Positions 15,849-24,494 are shown, counted from the first letter of the stretch. The stretch is 64,000 bases of DNA from Selenomonas sp963544755 (GCA_963544755.1 CAUUGH010000004.1:13422-77421); one strand, 5' to 3'. The notes: generated by a model from the sequence alone, not told the origin. Program-made: numbers and translations.

Positions 15849-16784
15849 GTGCCTATTAAGATACCAAATAGTTTGCCGGCAGCGCAGGTGCTAGAAGGCG
15901 AAAATATCTTTGTCATGGATGCAGAGCGCGCCTATAGTCAAGATATTCGACCGCTTAAGCTTTTGATCTTAAACCTCATGCCGAATAAGTCGGCGACAGA
16001 AACGCAGCTCTTGCGGCTTTTGGGTAATACGCCGCTACAGGTCGAGGTGGATTTTATCTATACGAAGTCTTATGTGCCGCAGCATACACCACAGGCTTAT
16101 CTTGCTGAGTTTTACACTACATTTGCCGAGGTGCGCCATAAAAAGTATGATGGCTTTATCATCACAGGTGCGCCCGTTGAGCATATGCCCTTTAAAGAAG
16201 TCGCCTATTGGGATGAGGTTTCAGAAATAATGAAGTGGAGCAAGACGCATTGTTACTCTTCGTTTCATATTTGCTGGGGCGCACAGGCAGGGCTTTATTA
16301 TCACTACGGCATCGATAAAAAGGCAACAGAGCAAAAGATATTTGGCGTTTATAAGCATCGGCTTTGTCTTGTGCATGAAAAGCTGTTTCGCGGTTTTGAT
16401 GATGAATTTTATGTGCCGCATTCGCGCCATACAAAGGTGTGCCGCGAAGATATTGCACGTGTTAAAGAGCTTAGTATTTTGGCAGATTCTACGAGCTGCG
16501 CCGAAGTTTATGCTATTGCCAATTTGTCTAAGCGACAGTTTTTTATCACAGGCCATGCAGAGTATGATCCACTGTCATTAGCGCAAGAGTACGAGCGCGA
16601 TTTAGCAGCCGGTATAGATCGTGCGCTTCCGGAAAATTATTATCCAAACGATAATCCTAAAATGATGCCTATCGTGCGTTGGCGCTCGGTGGCAAATCTT
16701 TTATTTGCCAACTGGCTAAATTACTATGTATATCAAGAAACACCGTACGAGCTAGAAGAGCTTTGTTTTTCGACGGACGATTGA
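15849..16784 (+). CDS. metA: Homoserine O-acyltransferase (probably O-acetyl)
   Basis: A 311-residue enzyme that acylates homoserine in the first committed step of methionine synthesis. The active-site Cys is in FHICWGAQAGLYYHYG (about 137-152) and the His/Glu pair in GHAEYD (about 237-242). The GAPVE motif near residue 107-111 has Glu at the position where acetyl-CoA users have Glu and succinyl-CoA users have Gly, so acetyl-CoA is the likely donor. Translation starts at GTG, with GAGGCGG about 5 bases before. The leader is filled by a dispersed repeat behind a near-consensus promoter. Confidence 0.93.
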   Translation: MPIKIPNSLPAAQVLEGENIFVMDAERAYSQDIRPLKLLILNLMPNKSATETQLLRLLGNTPLQVEVDFIYTKSYVPQHTPQAYLAEFYTTFAEVRHKKYDGFIITGAPVEHMPFKEVAYWDEVSEIMKWSKTHCYSSFHICWGAQAGLYYHYGIDKKATEQKIFGVYKHRLCLVHEKLFRGFDDEFYVPHSRHTKVCREDIARVKELSILADSTSCAEVYAIANLSKRQFFITGHAEYDPLSLAQEYERDLAAGIDRALPENYYPNDNPKMMPIVRWRSVANLLFANWLNYYVYQETPYELEELCFSTDD

Positions 16785-16811
16785 GCTTGGTGTATTAGGG
16801 GGCAAAAAGGC

Positions 16812-17468
16812 GTGAATAAAGAAAATACGAAGATGAGAGTATGTCTAATGCTGGCGCTTATTTTCATTTTTCTTTTGTTAAAGACGGCAGAAGCCGCGCC
16901 TTATGTGCCGCAAAATATTTATGAATGGGTGCAGTCCTCGGCGCGTGCCAATTACTTTTTTAATAAGCGCGCCATGTGCTATAAGGCATCAAAAGACGGT
17001 CTTTTGGATCTGCAAGTCTTGCTCGTGCCGACGCTGCTGACCTATGACGAGGTGGCGATCGCCGATGTCGTCGCTAAAAGACGTTGGAATGGCGAATCGC
17101 TTGCAGGCTACGATGATCTTGCAGGTAAGGCAGAATACTTGTGTATTGATCTGGCGAATGCTTCCTTTGTGGTAGAGCGCGTTGACGATTTAGACGGCTA
17201 TTTGACGATACTTTCATCGACTTACCCTAAAGGCGCAACGGTTATCGAGGATTTACCTGAAAAGAGCTTTGAGCGAAAGTTCATAGCGGCGATATTGGCG
17301 TATGAAAAAAGTCATCGCCTAGAGATCGCCGCACAGTCAAAGCGCTCTTTGACAGCGGCAGATTTGCAGCAGCTTGACGATCCGTGGCCTTTAGATGCGA
17401 CTATGCTGCAAGATAATGAGAGTTCATTTAGAGAATATAAAAAAGACCATGTGGCGCAAGTGGATTGA
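16812..17468 (+). CDS. Secreted protein of unknown function
   Basis: A 218-residue protein I do not recognise. It has a clear signal peptide (MRVCLMLALIFIFLLL, cleavage likely after TAEA), then a mature part of about 190 residues with YEWVQSSARANYFFNK and repeated Tyr/Asp-rich strands, and no membrane segment afterwards. The annotated start is GTG with GGGG upstream; an ATG seven codons later is possible. It lies 27 bp after metA and its end overlaps hydE, so it is in that operon. It would act in the periplasm or outside. Confidence 0.7.
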   Translation: MNKENTKMRVCLMLALIFIFLLLKTAEAAPYVPQNIYEWVQSSARANYFFNKRAMCYKASKDGLLDLQVLLVPTLLTYDEVAIADVVAKRRWNGESLAGYDDLAGKAEYLCIDLANASFVVERVDDLDGYLTILSSTYPKGATVIEDLPEKSFERKFIAAILAYEKSHRLEIAAQSKRSLTAADLQQLDDPWPLDATMLQDNESSFREYKKDHVAQVD

Positions 17469-18534
17469 AAAAGCGCGTATAGATCATAAATTAGAAGAAA
17501 AAGAGATCGCCGCTCTTTTAGCATCAGATGGTGCTGAAGAGCCGCTTGCCATAGCCGCTGACAGCGTGCGAAAACACTATGTAGGCGATGGCGTGTATTT
17601 GCGCGGTCTTATTGAGTTTTCTAATATCTGTCGGCGAAGCTGTCTATACTGTGGACTTAGACGGGAAAATGAAAAGATCGAACGCTACCGCCTAACGGCG
17701 CAGGAAATCTTGCAGCTGGCGAAAAAGGCAAAGAGTTATGGCTATCGGACTGTCGTGCTGCAAGGTGGCGAAGATAGCTTTTGGAGCGTCGAGCGTCTAG
17801 AGCCGATCTTGCAGCAAATACGGGCTTTAGGGCTTGTCATCACGCTTTCTATCGGTGAGCGAAGCTACGAAGAGTATCGCGCACTAAAAAAAGCCGGGGC
17901 AAGCCGCTTTTTGCTTCGCATCGAAACAACAGATCAAAAGCTCTACGAACGCCTTGATCCGGGCATGAGCTTTGCGGCGCGGCGTAAGTGCCTTTACCAT
18001 TTGCGTGCGCTCGGCTACGAAGTCGGCACAGGATCGCTCGTAGGGCTTCCTGGGCAATCGCTTTCCTCCTTGGCAAAAGACATTCTTTTTTTTCAAGCAT
18101 TAGATGCAGACATGGTAGGCATAGGCCCTTTTATACCAAACGGCGATACGCCGCTGGCTAAAGCTCTGCCAGGCGACATTCATCTGACGCGGCGCATGGT
18201 GTCACTTTTGCGGCTGCTTTTGCCCGAGGCGAACATTCCGGCGACGACGGCTATGCAAACGCTAGAGCGTAGCGCACGCTCTTTGATCCTACGATCGGGG
18301 GCAAATGTCGTCATGGCGAATGTAACGCCAGGCGATGCTCGCCGCAAATACGCGCTCTATCCGGGTAAGGCGAGCGTTTGTGATACACCGAAAATGTGCC
18401 GCAGCGCACTTCAAGAAGAGCTTTTAGAAATCGGTCGCTTTTTTTCTAAAGGCGAGGGCTCTAGAAAAAAAGACCGCTTGGCGGAAAAATCATCCGACGA
18501 AAAAGAAACAAGATGCAAGATAAAGGAGGTGTGA
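17449..18534 (+). CDS. hydE: [FeFe] hydrogenase maturase HydE (radical SAM)
   Basis: A protein of about 361 residues. The radical-SAM cluster motif CRRSCLYCGLR (CX3CX2C) is near residue 45; VVLQGGEDSFW, SIGERSYEEY and RIETTDQKLYERLDPG follow the HydE/BioB-like barrel, and IGPFIPNGDTPL is typical of HydE. HydE helps make the 2Fe subcluster of the H-cluster. The start is uncertain: ATG at 17449 overlaps the upstream gene and has only a weak ribosome site, and an in-frame ATG at 17416 is an alternative. hydG follows after one gene; hydF is not in the window. Confidence 0.9.
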   Translation: MWRKWIEKARIDHKLEEKEIAALLASDGAEEPLAIAADSVRKHYVGDGVYLRGLIEFSNICRRSCLYCGLRRENEKIERYRLTAQEILQLAKKAKSYGYRTVVLQGGEDSFWSVERLEPILQQIRALGLVITLSIGERSYEEYRALKKAGASRFLLRIETTDQKLYERLDPGMSFAARRKCLYHLRALGYEVGTGSLVGLPGQSLSSLAKDILFFQALDADMVGIGPFIPNGDTPLAKALPGDIHLTRRMVSLLRLLLPEANIPATTAMQTLERSARSLILRSGANVVMANVTPGDARRKYALYPGKASVCDTPKMCRSALQEELLEIGRFFSKGEGSRKKDRLAEKSSDEKETRCKIKEV

Positions 18535-18540
18535 TTTTAG

Positions 18541-19554
18541 ATGTGTAAAGCTTTTTATAAAAGTGTAGCGAAAAAATATCCAAAGACGACCTTAGCGCAG
18601 TGTCTCTTAAAGATGGTGTTTGCTGCAACTTTTCTTTCGTGCCTGTTGCTAGTGTTAGAGCTGCCGGCTTTAGCGCGTGCGCATGATGTCGGCAGCACTA
18701 AGGTGCATATAAACGTGCGCCGCGGCGTAAAAGAAAAAGAGCCGGGAGCTGCTGTAGCACCTTTTTTACCTGCGCCAACTTTAGCGCACGCGCTTTATAC
18801 CGTACCTAAAAGCGTTCGCTATATGACAGCAGATGCAGCGATCCTCATGGACGCTAAGACGGGCGAAGTGCTTTACGAAAAAAACGGCAAAAAGCGCGAG
18901 TACCCTGCGAGCATGACAAAGATCATGACCTGTATATTGTCGCTTGAAAGCGGCAGATCAGATCTTGCAGTTACGATCACAGACTTTGCCGCCGATGTCG
19001 AAGCGACGCGCGTTGATGTGGGGCTTCAGGCAAGGCTAAAAGATCTAACACGCCAGATGATGCTCATTTCCGATAATGGCGCGGCGCTTGCTATCGCCGA
19101 AACGCTCGGCGGCTCTGAGGAAAATTTTGCGGCGATGATGAACGCTAAGGCAAAAGAAATCGGCGCTTTTAGCACGCACTTTGTCAATCCTAACGGTATG
19201 CCTGATAAAGACCACTATTCGACCGCTTACGACATCGCCCTCATCGCTGCCTATGGGCTAAAAAACCCCGAATTTCGTAAAATTGTCGCAACTAAAGACA
19301 GCACTATTTACTACTTAAAGCCGCTTGGCTACACGATCTATTGCGAAAACACGAACGATCTTTTATATGACTATCCGGGTTGCACAGGCTTAAAGACAGG
19401 CTGGACCAGTGCCGCCGGTGCCTGCCTTGCGGCATCGGCTAGGCGCGGCGACAAAGAGCTTATTGCCGTCGTCATGCACGCAGACGATGAAGATGCGCGA
19501 GCTAAAGAAGCCGCCGCGCTTTTAGACTACGGCTTTTACGCGTTTGGTAGCTGA
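18541..19554 (+). CDS. D-alanyl-D-alanine carboxypeptidase (S11 family, DacF/PBP5-like)
   Basis: A 337-residue low-molecular-weight penicillin-binding protein that trims the terminal D-Ala from peptidoglycan stems in the periplasm. A signal/anchor is at about 24-47 (ending ALARA). The active-site motifs are SMTK at 124-127, SDN at 177-179 and KTG at 285-287. It is shorter than classic PBP5 and ends right after the catalytic domain, so the C-terminal beta domain and membrane anchor are missing. AAAGGAGGTG precedes the ATG. Its position between hydE and hydG is odd and looks coincidental rather than functional. Confidence 0.92.
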   Translation: MCKAFYKSVAKKYPKTTLAQCLLKMVFAATFLSCLLLVLELPALARAHDVGSTKVHINVRRGVKEKEPGAAVAPFLPAPTLAHALYTVPKSVRYMTADAAILMDAKTGEVLYEKNGKKREYPASMTKIMTCILSLESGRSDLAVTITDFAADVEATRVDVGLQARLKDLTRQMMLISDNGAALAIAETLGGSEENFAAMMNAKAKEIGAFSTHFVNPNGMPDKDHYSTAYDIALIAAYGLKNPEFRKIVATKDSTIYYLKPLGYTIYCENTNDLLYDYPGCTGLKTGWTSAAGACLAASARRGDKELIAVVMHADDEDARAKEAAALLDYGFYAFGS

Positions 19555-19629
19555 AAGGAGAAATAAATTTCCTGTAAGGGCGTGCTGATGTATGTATAGC
19601 GAAAATAATCATATGAGGAGAAATTACCC

Positions 19630-19722
19630 ATAGCAAAAAAGCTTTCTGCTGTCGCCGATTGTATCAAAAAAAGTATTTCTGCCACTAAGACCGGTCGCTA
19701 TATACATTGTGGGAAAAGCTGA
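19630..19722 (+). CDS. Possible 30-residue ORF with ATA start
   Basis: A reading frame of 30 codons preceded by GAGGAG at good spacing, but the first codon would be ATA. The product would be lysine-rich and contain two cysteines (VADCIKKS and IHCGKS). Its stop codon touches the ribosome site of hydG (GAGGGGG), so it could couple to hydG translation. ATA starts are very rare and I recognise no family, so this may be an accidental frame. Confidence 0.2.
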   Translation: MAKKLSAVADCIKKSISATKTGRYIHCGKS

Positions 19723-19734
19723 GGGGGCATTTAC

Positions 19735-21159
19735 ATGGCAATATACGATCCAAAGTCACAAGATGCCGAGTCATTTATTAACCATGAAGAAATCTGCGCG
19801 ACGCTCGCCTGGGCAGAGGAGAAAAAAGACGATCACGCGCTCGTTTTAAAAATTTTGCAGCGTGCGCGTGACTGTAAGGGGCTATCGCATCGAGAAGCGG
19901 CGCTTTTGCTTTTGCTAGACGATCAACGGCTCATAGAAAAAATGTTTACTTTGGCAAAAGCGATAAAAGAAGAGCTATACGGTAAACGCATCGTACTTTT
20001 TGCGCCGCTTTATCTTTCCAACTACTGTGTAAACGGCTGTGTTTACTGTCCTTATCACCGGGAAAATAAGCGCATTTTCCGCAAAAAACTAACGCAGGCA
20101 GAAATCCGCCGCGAGGTCATCGCCCTACAAGATATGGGTCATAAAAGACTGGCATTAGAAGCCGGCGAAGATCCGCTTAATAATCCGCTTGACTACATCT
20201 TAGAGAGCATCCAAACCATCTATGCCATCCGTCATAAAAACGGCGCGATTCGCCGCGTCAATGTAAATATTGCAGCGACGACAGTCGAAAACTACCGCCG
20301 GCTTAAAAAAGCCGGCATCGGTACATATATTCTCTTTCAAGAAACCTATCATAAAAAAAACTATGAAAAGTTACACCCCCAAGGGCCAAAGCACGACTAT
20401 AAATGGCACACAGAAGCGATGGATCGCGCCATGGCGGCAGGCATTGACGATGTAGGCTGCGGCGTTCTTTTTGGGCTGAATTTCTATCGCTATGACCTCG
20501 TGGGGCTTTTGATGCACGCCGAGCATTTAGAAGCGTGTTTTGGCGTAGGACCTCATACGATCAGCGTGCCGCGCATCTGTCCGGCAGACGATATTGATCC
20601 AAAAGCCTTTTCTAACGCCATTGACGACGCTACTTTTAAAAAAATCGTCGCCGTCATTCGCATCGCCGTGCCGTATACGGGCATGATCATTTCTACAAGA
20701 GAGTCCCCTAAAAGTCGCCAAAGCGTCCTTGATCTGGGCATCTCGCAAATCTCAGGAGGATCTTTGACAAGTGTCGGCGGCTATGAAAAAAAAGAGCAGC
20801 TCCTAGAAAATTCGGCGCAATTTGACGTAAGCGACAGGCGCACACTAGATGAAGTTATTGCATGGCTCTTAGACCTTGGCTATGTGCCGAGCTTTTGCAC
20901 GGCGTGCTATCGTGCCGGACGCACAGGCGATCGCTTCATGAGTCTTTGTAAGAGCGGTCAGATCAAAAATTGCTGTCTGCCAAACGCCCTCATTACCCTA
21001 AAAGAATATTTAGAAGACTACGCAAGTAAAAAAACGCGAGAAAAGGCAAGAAGCGTCATTTATCAACAATACGAAGAAATACCAAACCCTGCCGTAAAGA
21101 AAAAAGCGGCGTACTACCTAAAAGAGATTGGCGACGGCAGGCGTGATTTTCGCTTTTAA
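19735..21159 (+). CDS. hydG: [FeFe] hydrogenase maturase HydG (tyrosine-cleaving radical SAM)
   Basis: A 474-residue enzyme that cleaves tyrosine to make the CO and CN ligands of the H-cluster. The radical-SAM motif CVNGCVYCPYH is near residue 98-108. The C-terminal motif CTACYR with CKSGQIKNCC (about 388-422) binds the auxiliary cluster on which the Fe(CO)2CN unit is built; ThiH lacks it, which separates HydG from the ThiH at 44 kb. It is full length. GAGGGGG lies before the ATG. It is probably co-transcribed with hydE and the marR-like gene. Confidence 0.95.
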   Translation: MAIYDPKSQDAESFINHEEICATLAWAEEKKDDHALVLKILQRARDCKGLSHREAALLLLLDDQRLIEKMFTLAKAIKEELYGKRIVLFAPLYLSNYCVNGCVYCPYHRENKRIFRKKLTQAEIRREVIALQDMGHKRLALEAGEDPLNNPLDYILESIQTIYAIRHKNGAIRRVNVNIAATTVENYRRLKKAGIGTYILFQETYHKKNYEKLHPQGPKHDYKWHTEAMDRAMAAGIDDVGCGVLFGLNFYRYDLVGLLMHAEHLEACFGVGPHTISVPRICPADDIDPKAFSNAIDDATFKKIVAVIRIAVPYTGMIISTRESPKSRQSVLDLGISQISGGSLTSVGGYEKKEQLLENSAQFDVSDRRTLDEVIAWLLDLGYVPSFCTACYRAGRTGDRFMSLCKSGQIKNCCLPNALITLKEYLEDYASKKTREKARSVIYQQYEEIPNPAVKKKAAYYLKEIGDGRRDFRF

Positions 21160-21178
21160 AAGCGCGATTAGTTTTATA

Positions 21179-21188
21179 TTGTTAACAA
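21179..21188. promoter_or_regulatory. Palindrome upstream of the MarR gene, candidate operator
   Basis: TTGTTAACAA, a perfect 10-bp palindrome about 20 bp before the MarR start. MarR regulators often bind TTG-N-CAA palindromes at their own genes. Confidence 0.35.
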
Positions 21189-21207
21189 CCATCTTGGAGG
21201 TGGCGTA

Positions 21208-21699
21208 ATGAAAAGTGATGCCATGCCATCACTGGAAGAACTTTATCAACACGCGCATTATGTGCCGGAAATAGAGCCTTATGCCGTACTTTCGATGCTT
21301 GCGGTGCTAGAAGCAAACAAGACCATTCAACATAAAATATTTGACATCTTGCAGCAAAAGTACAATATGTCAGAAGGTAAGCTAAGGGTGATGATCATTT
21401 TGCATAAGCTTAGCAAAGAAGAAACGCTGACACCTTCAGAGCTTGCCCAAAAAGCAGCGGTATCGCGTGCTACGATTAGCGTGATGCTAAAGCGCATGGA
21501 GCGCGACGGGCTGATCTTAGTCGCGGTAGACACGCTTGACGGGCGCGGCAAACTCGTCTGCCTTACGCCGCAAGGACGCGCCAGGATGGATGAACTATTG
21601 CCATTACACTATAGTCGCATTTCGCATTTGATGCGCCGCTTGACAGTAAAAGAACAGGAAAAATTGACCGCGCTCCTTTGTAAGATGGCAGATGGCTAA
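21208..21699 (+). CDS. MarR-family transcriptional regulator
   Basis: A 163-residue winged helix-turn-helix regulator. The recognition part is LTPSELAQKAAVSRATISVMLKRMERDGLI (about 72-101), followed by the wing with DTLDGRGKLVCLTPQGR. The N- and C-terminal helices form the dimer interface. MarR proteins usually repress their own or a neighbouring gene and respond to phenolics, oxidants or metals. GGAGGTGG precedes the ATG, a palindrome lies in front and a strong terminator behind. It follows hydG by 48 bp, so it may report on or control the hydrogenase maturation genes, but this is only context. Confidence 0.9.
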   Translation: MKSDAMPSLEELYQHAHYVPEIEPYAVLSMLAVLEANKTIQHKIFDILQQKYNMSEGKLRVMIILHKLSKEETLTPSELAQKAAVSRATISVMLKRMERDGLILVAVDTLDGRGKLVCLTPQGRARMDELLPLHYSRISHLMRRLTVKEQEKLTALLCKMADG

Positions 21700-21710
21700 A
21701 AACAGACGGC

Positions 21711-21752
21711 AAAAAGCTTCGACGAAAGATAAAGCGTCGAAGCTTTTTTATT
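21711..21752 (+). terminator. Intrinsic terminator after the MarR gene
   Basis: AAAAAGCTTCGACG / CGTCGAAGCTTTTTT with a 10-nt loop. Confidence 0.9.
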
Positions 21753-21855
21753 TATGCCGGACAGATCAACTTGCACCTTTGGAGGAAAAGAGGAATTTTC
21801 ACCTTCCTTGGCGAAATAAAAAATATTCATCAAGATATGAGAGGGGCGCAAGCTA

Positions 21856-22026
21856 ATGGATATTAAAAAAACAGAGCGAGGTTTTGCTAAAGAAATTATC
21901 AAGAAGATAAAAACCAAAAGGCGCGATCAAATGGCAATAGATAGCCAAAAATGTGGGCAAAAAGCGGGCCTTTTCTTGGGAAGCGTTGCAAAAGACGCGC
22001 TTTGCTCATTTTTGGCGGTTCGTTAA
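21856..22026 (+). CDS. Small ORF (56 aa) coupled to a chemoreceptor gene
   Basis: Starts at ATG with AGAGGGG about 9 bases upstream and ends one base before the ATG of the chemoreceptor, which otherwise has a poor ribosome site, so translational coupling is likely. The product is basic at the N-terminus (MDIKKTERGFAKEIIKKIK) and has a more hydrophobic C-terminal half with two cysteines. I recognise no family. It competes with a GTG-started N-terminal extension of the chemoreceptor in another frame; I prefer this reading because of the start and ribosome site. Confidence 0.45.
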   Translation: MDIKKTERGFAKEIIKKIKTKRRDQMAIDSQKCGQKAGLFLGSVAKDALCSFLAVR

Positions 22027-22027
22027 T

Positions 22028-23761
22028 ATGGAGCAAAACGATAAGAAAAAAGCGGCTGTTTTGCGTCTTTTTCAAAGTAAAGACGACACTTTTCGCCTAA
22101 GGCGGCGCGTCGTCTTTTTTGCGGTATTTTTTATGGCGGCGTTTTTTGCACTTAGCTATCATGCTTATGATAGTGCCGCTACGTCAAACGCTACGATCTG
22201 GAAAGAAAAAGCCGATGCCGATATGCGCGGCATCTTGCTGCTTTTAGAAAAAACGCACGCCGGCGATTGGGCGGTGCAAGACGGGCGCATCTATAAAGGC
22301 GGCAGACTCTTAAATGATAACGCCAGCTTTGTCGAGCACTTAAAAGAAGTAACAGGCTCTGAGATCGCGCTCTTTGTCGGCGATAAAGTAGCCGTTTCCA
22401 CCTACGATCCGAGCGGCAAGCGGCTTTTAGGGCAAGAGGCGGATGCCGCCGTTAAAAAGATCGTACTTTTAGGCTGCACGCCTTATATCGGTCGTTCGGA
22501 TCTTGGCGACATCCGCCCACTCGGCGCTTATCATACGCTTTTTGACATCGACGGCGAAGTAGTGGGCATGATCTTTGTCGGCGTGCCGCAAGAAGCAGAA
22601 GAGCGCGTCTTAGGTGCGCTTACTAATTCGCTGCTTCTTACCGGGCTGGTGCTTTTTTTACTCTTACTTACAGGCTTGGGGCTTTTGCTCGCCTACACGG
22701 GACGGCTCGCGCTTCCTATAAAAGAGCAAGAAGAAGAAAGCGCAGAAAAAGAAAACGCGCCTGTTGCAGAAATTGCAGCGCTGCCCGTTTCGACGCTTTT
22801 TTCACCGCAAGAAGCTAGCCCACCAAAAGCTAAAGATGCACTAGAAGCTGTATCTTCAAAAACACTTTCGCGCATTGGGGCGTTTTCGACAATGCTTCTA
22901 CAAGCTACAAAGACGCAGGCAGAAAAGCTCGATTTAGCCTTAGCTAAGGTCGGCGAGCTAAAAGAGGCGGCAAAAAAAGCGGCGCAGCTCTTAGCAGATG
23001 CTAAAGAACCTGAAAGTGCAAAAGGTGAGCTAAAAGAAGCTAAAGACGCTGAAAATATGTGCCGACAGTTAGGTGAAAGCCGTATAGCGGCATACGAAGC
23101 GGCAGAAAAGACTAAAGAACTAATAAAAGAATTTCAAACAGCAGATGATCTAACATCTGCTCTTAAAGAACGTGCAGCAGCCATTGGTGAAGCGATAAGA
23201 GAAGTTACAGACATTGCAACGCAGACGAATCTGCTGGCATTTAATGCAGCGGTCGAAGCAGCGCGAGCAGGCGAAGAAGGAAGACGTTTCGCCGCCGTCG
23301 CTGACCAAGTGCGCCGCCTGTCAGAAGATGCAGGTAAACTTTCCACAAACGCAGCAAATTTGTTAACGACGCTGGAAAATGACGTAAATAAGGCAATGGC
23401 AGCCATCGCGGCAGGCGGCGCAGAGGCTAAGGAAAGCCGCGCCGCACTTTGCACTATAGCCGATATAACAGCGAATTTAGAAGATAGGGCAAAACGCGCT
23501 AAAAGCGTTACAAGAAGCGATAGCCCTAATATGTCTATGCTCATGGAAATAGGTAAACTGCAAGAACAAATACTAAAAGACGCCGAAAAATTGTTAGCAG
23601 TTAAGACCGATGAAAAAACAAACATTAAAGAACTTAGCGAAGCTGCCGACAGCTTGCGAGAGCTTTTACAAAGCGAGCCTATTTCTTTTAGCCTTGCAAA
23701 AACAGAAAAAAGCATGATGCCGACAGCTAAAGAAAAAGAGTGCGAGGAGGAAAAACCATGA
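22028..23761 (+). CDS. Methyl-accepting chemotaxis protein with a periplasmic single-Cache-like domain
   Basis: A 577-residue transmembrane chemoreceptor. TM1 is at about 26-43, followed by a periplasmic domain of about 150 residues with the single-Cache pattern (IWKEKADADMRGIL, GSEIALFVGD, GEVVGMIFVGVP), then TM2 at about 203-225. A long Ala/Glu/Lys-rich coiled coil, with no clear HAMP domain, leads to the signalling tip IATQTNLLAFNAAVEAARAGEEGRRF, which contacts CheA/CheW. Small organic acids are common Cache ligands. A GTG 25 codons earlier is an alternative start. The stop overlaps the start of the dCMP deaminase gene. Confidence 0.85.
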   Translation: MEQNDKKKAAVLRLFQSKDDTFRLRRRVVFFAVFFMAAFFALSYHAYDSAATSNATIWKEKADADMRGILLLLEKTHAGDWAVQDGRIYKGGRLLNDNASFVEHLKEVTGSEIALFVGDKVAVSTYDPSGKRLLGQEADAAVKKIVLLGCTPYIGRSDLGDIRPLGAYHTLFDIDGEVVGMIFVGVPQEAEERVLGALTNSLLLTGLVLFLLLLTGLGLLLAYTGRLALPIKEQEEESAEKENAPVAEIAALPVSTLFSPQEASPPKAKDALEAVSSKTLSRIGAFSTMLLQATKTQAEKLDLALAKVGELKEAAKKAAQLLADAKEPESAKGELKEAKDAENMCRQLGESRIAAYEAAEKTKELIKEFQTADDLTSALKERAAAIGEAIREVTDIATQTNLLAFNAAVEAARAGEEGRRFAAVADQVRRLSEDAGKLSTNAANLLTTLENDVNKAMAAIAAGGAEAKESRAALCTIADITANLEDRAKRAKSVTRSDSPNMSMLMEIGKLQEQILKDAEKLLAVKTDEKTNIKELSEAADSLRELLQSEPISFSLAKTEKSMMPTAKEKECEEEKP

Positions 23762-24252
23762 TCATTTCTTGGGATGAATATTTCATGGGCATCGCGCTTT
23801 TTTCTAAATACCGCAGCAAAGATCCGCACACAAAGGTCGGCGCTTGCATCGTCAACGAAGATAAGCACATAGTCGGCGTCGGCTACAACGGTATGCCAAA
23901 TGGCTGCGCTGATAAAGATTTCCCATGGACAAATCAAGGTGCATTTAGCGATAAAAAATATGCCTACGTCGTCCATGCTGAACTAAACGCGATCTTAAAC
24001 GCCTGCACATCCTTAAAAGGCTGTAGCATCTACACATCACTATTTCCATGCAATGAATGTTGCAAGGCGATCATACAGTGCGCCATCAAAGAAGTCATCT
24101 ATCTTTCAGATAAGTATGCAGCAAGCGACAGCACACGCGCCTCAAAACGTATGTTTGATGCCGCTAATATCTGCTATCGCAGGCTAAAGACAAACATCAG
24201 CACACTTTCAGTAGAATTTTCCTTAAAAAAAGAAGAAAATGAAAACGACTAA
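23758..24252 (+). CDS. dCMP deaminase family protein (ComEB-like)
   Basis: A 164-residue zinc-dependent deaminase. The catalytic HAELNAILN (His-Ala-Glu) is near residue 71 and the PCNECCKAI zinc motif near residue 97; DPHTKVGACIVN is typical of dCMP deaminases. It makes dUMP, the precursor of dTMP, from dCMP. GAGGAGG lies 7 bases before the chosen ATG, and the start overlaps the chemoreceptor stop (ATGATCA against TGA). Other cytidine-type deaminases of the same fold are possible, but the length and motifs fit dCMP deaminase best. Confidence 0.88.
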   Translation: MIISWDEYFMGIALFSKYRSKDPHTKVGACIVNEDKHIVGVGYNGMPNGCADKDFPWTNQGAFSDKKYAYVVHAELNAILNACTSLKGCSIYTSLFPCNECCKAIIQCAIKEVIYLSDKYAASDSTRASKRMFDAANICYRRLKTNISTLSVEFSLKKEENEND

Positions 24253-24294
24253 GCCGCCCTTACATGAAAAAGCCTAGAAGTTCTGCCCTTTAGC

Positions 24295-24322
24295 TTGACC
24301 TCTTGGATTTTCATGGTACAAT
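24295..24322 (+). promoter_or_regulatory. Promoter of the lpx/kds/lpt gene set
   Basis: TTGACC, 16-nt spacer, TACAAT. The leader then runs through a dispersed palindromic repeat to lpxC. Confidence 0.65.
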
Positions 24323-24361
24323 AAAAAGACGTGTATGATAAAGAGATTCAAGAGTATCGTT

Positions 24362-24469
24362 TAGGAAATACTGATAAATTTAGCTACGCATCTACGTTCT
24401 TATCATCGTCGATAAATATAAGGTAGATACGAAAAATCAGGCGACTTCATTTAATCAGTATTTTCTTAG
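24362..24469. repeat. Dispersed palindromic repeat, long type, in the lpxC leader
   Basis: Left end AGGAAATACTGATAAATTTAGC, right end CTTCATTTAATCAGTATTTTCTTAGG. Inner arms GCATCTACG and GGTAGATACG also pair. It lies between promoter and start codon, like the copy in front of metA. Confidence 0.75.
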
Positions 24470-24494
24470 GTTCTGCCGATGAGGAGGCTGATTC

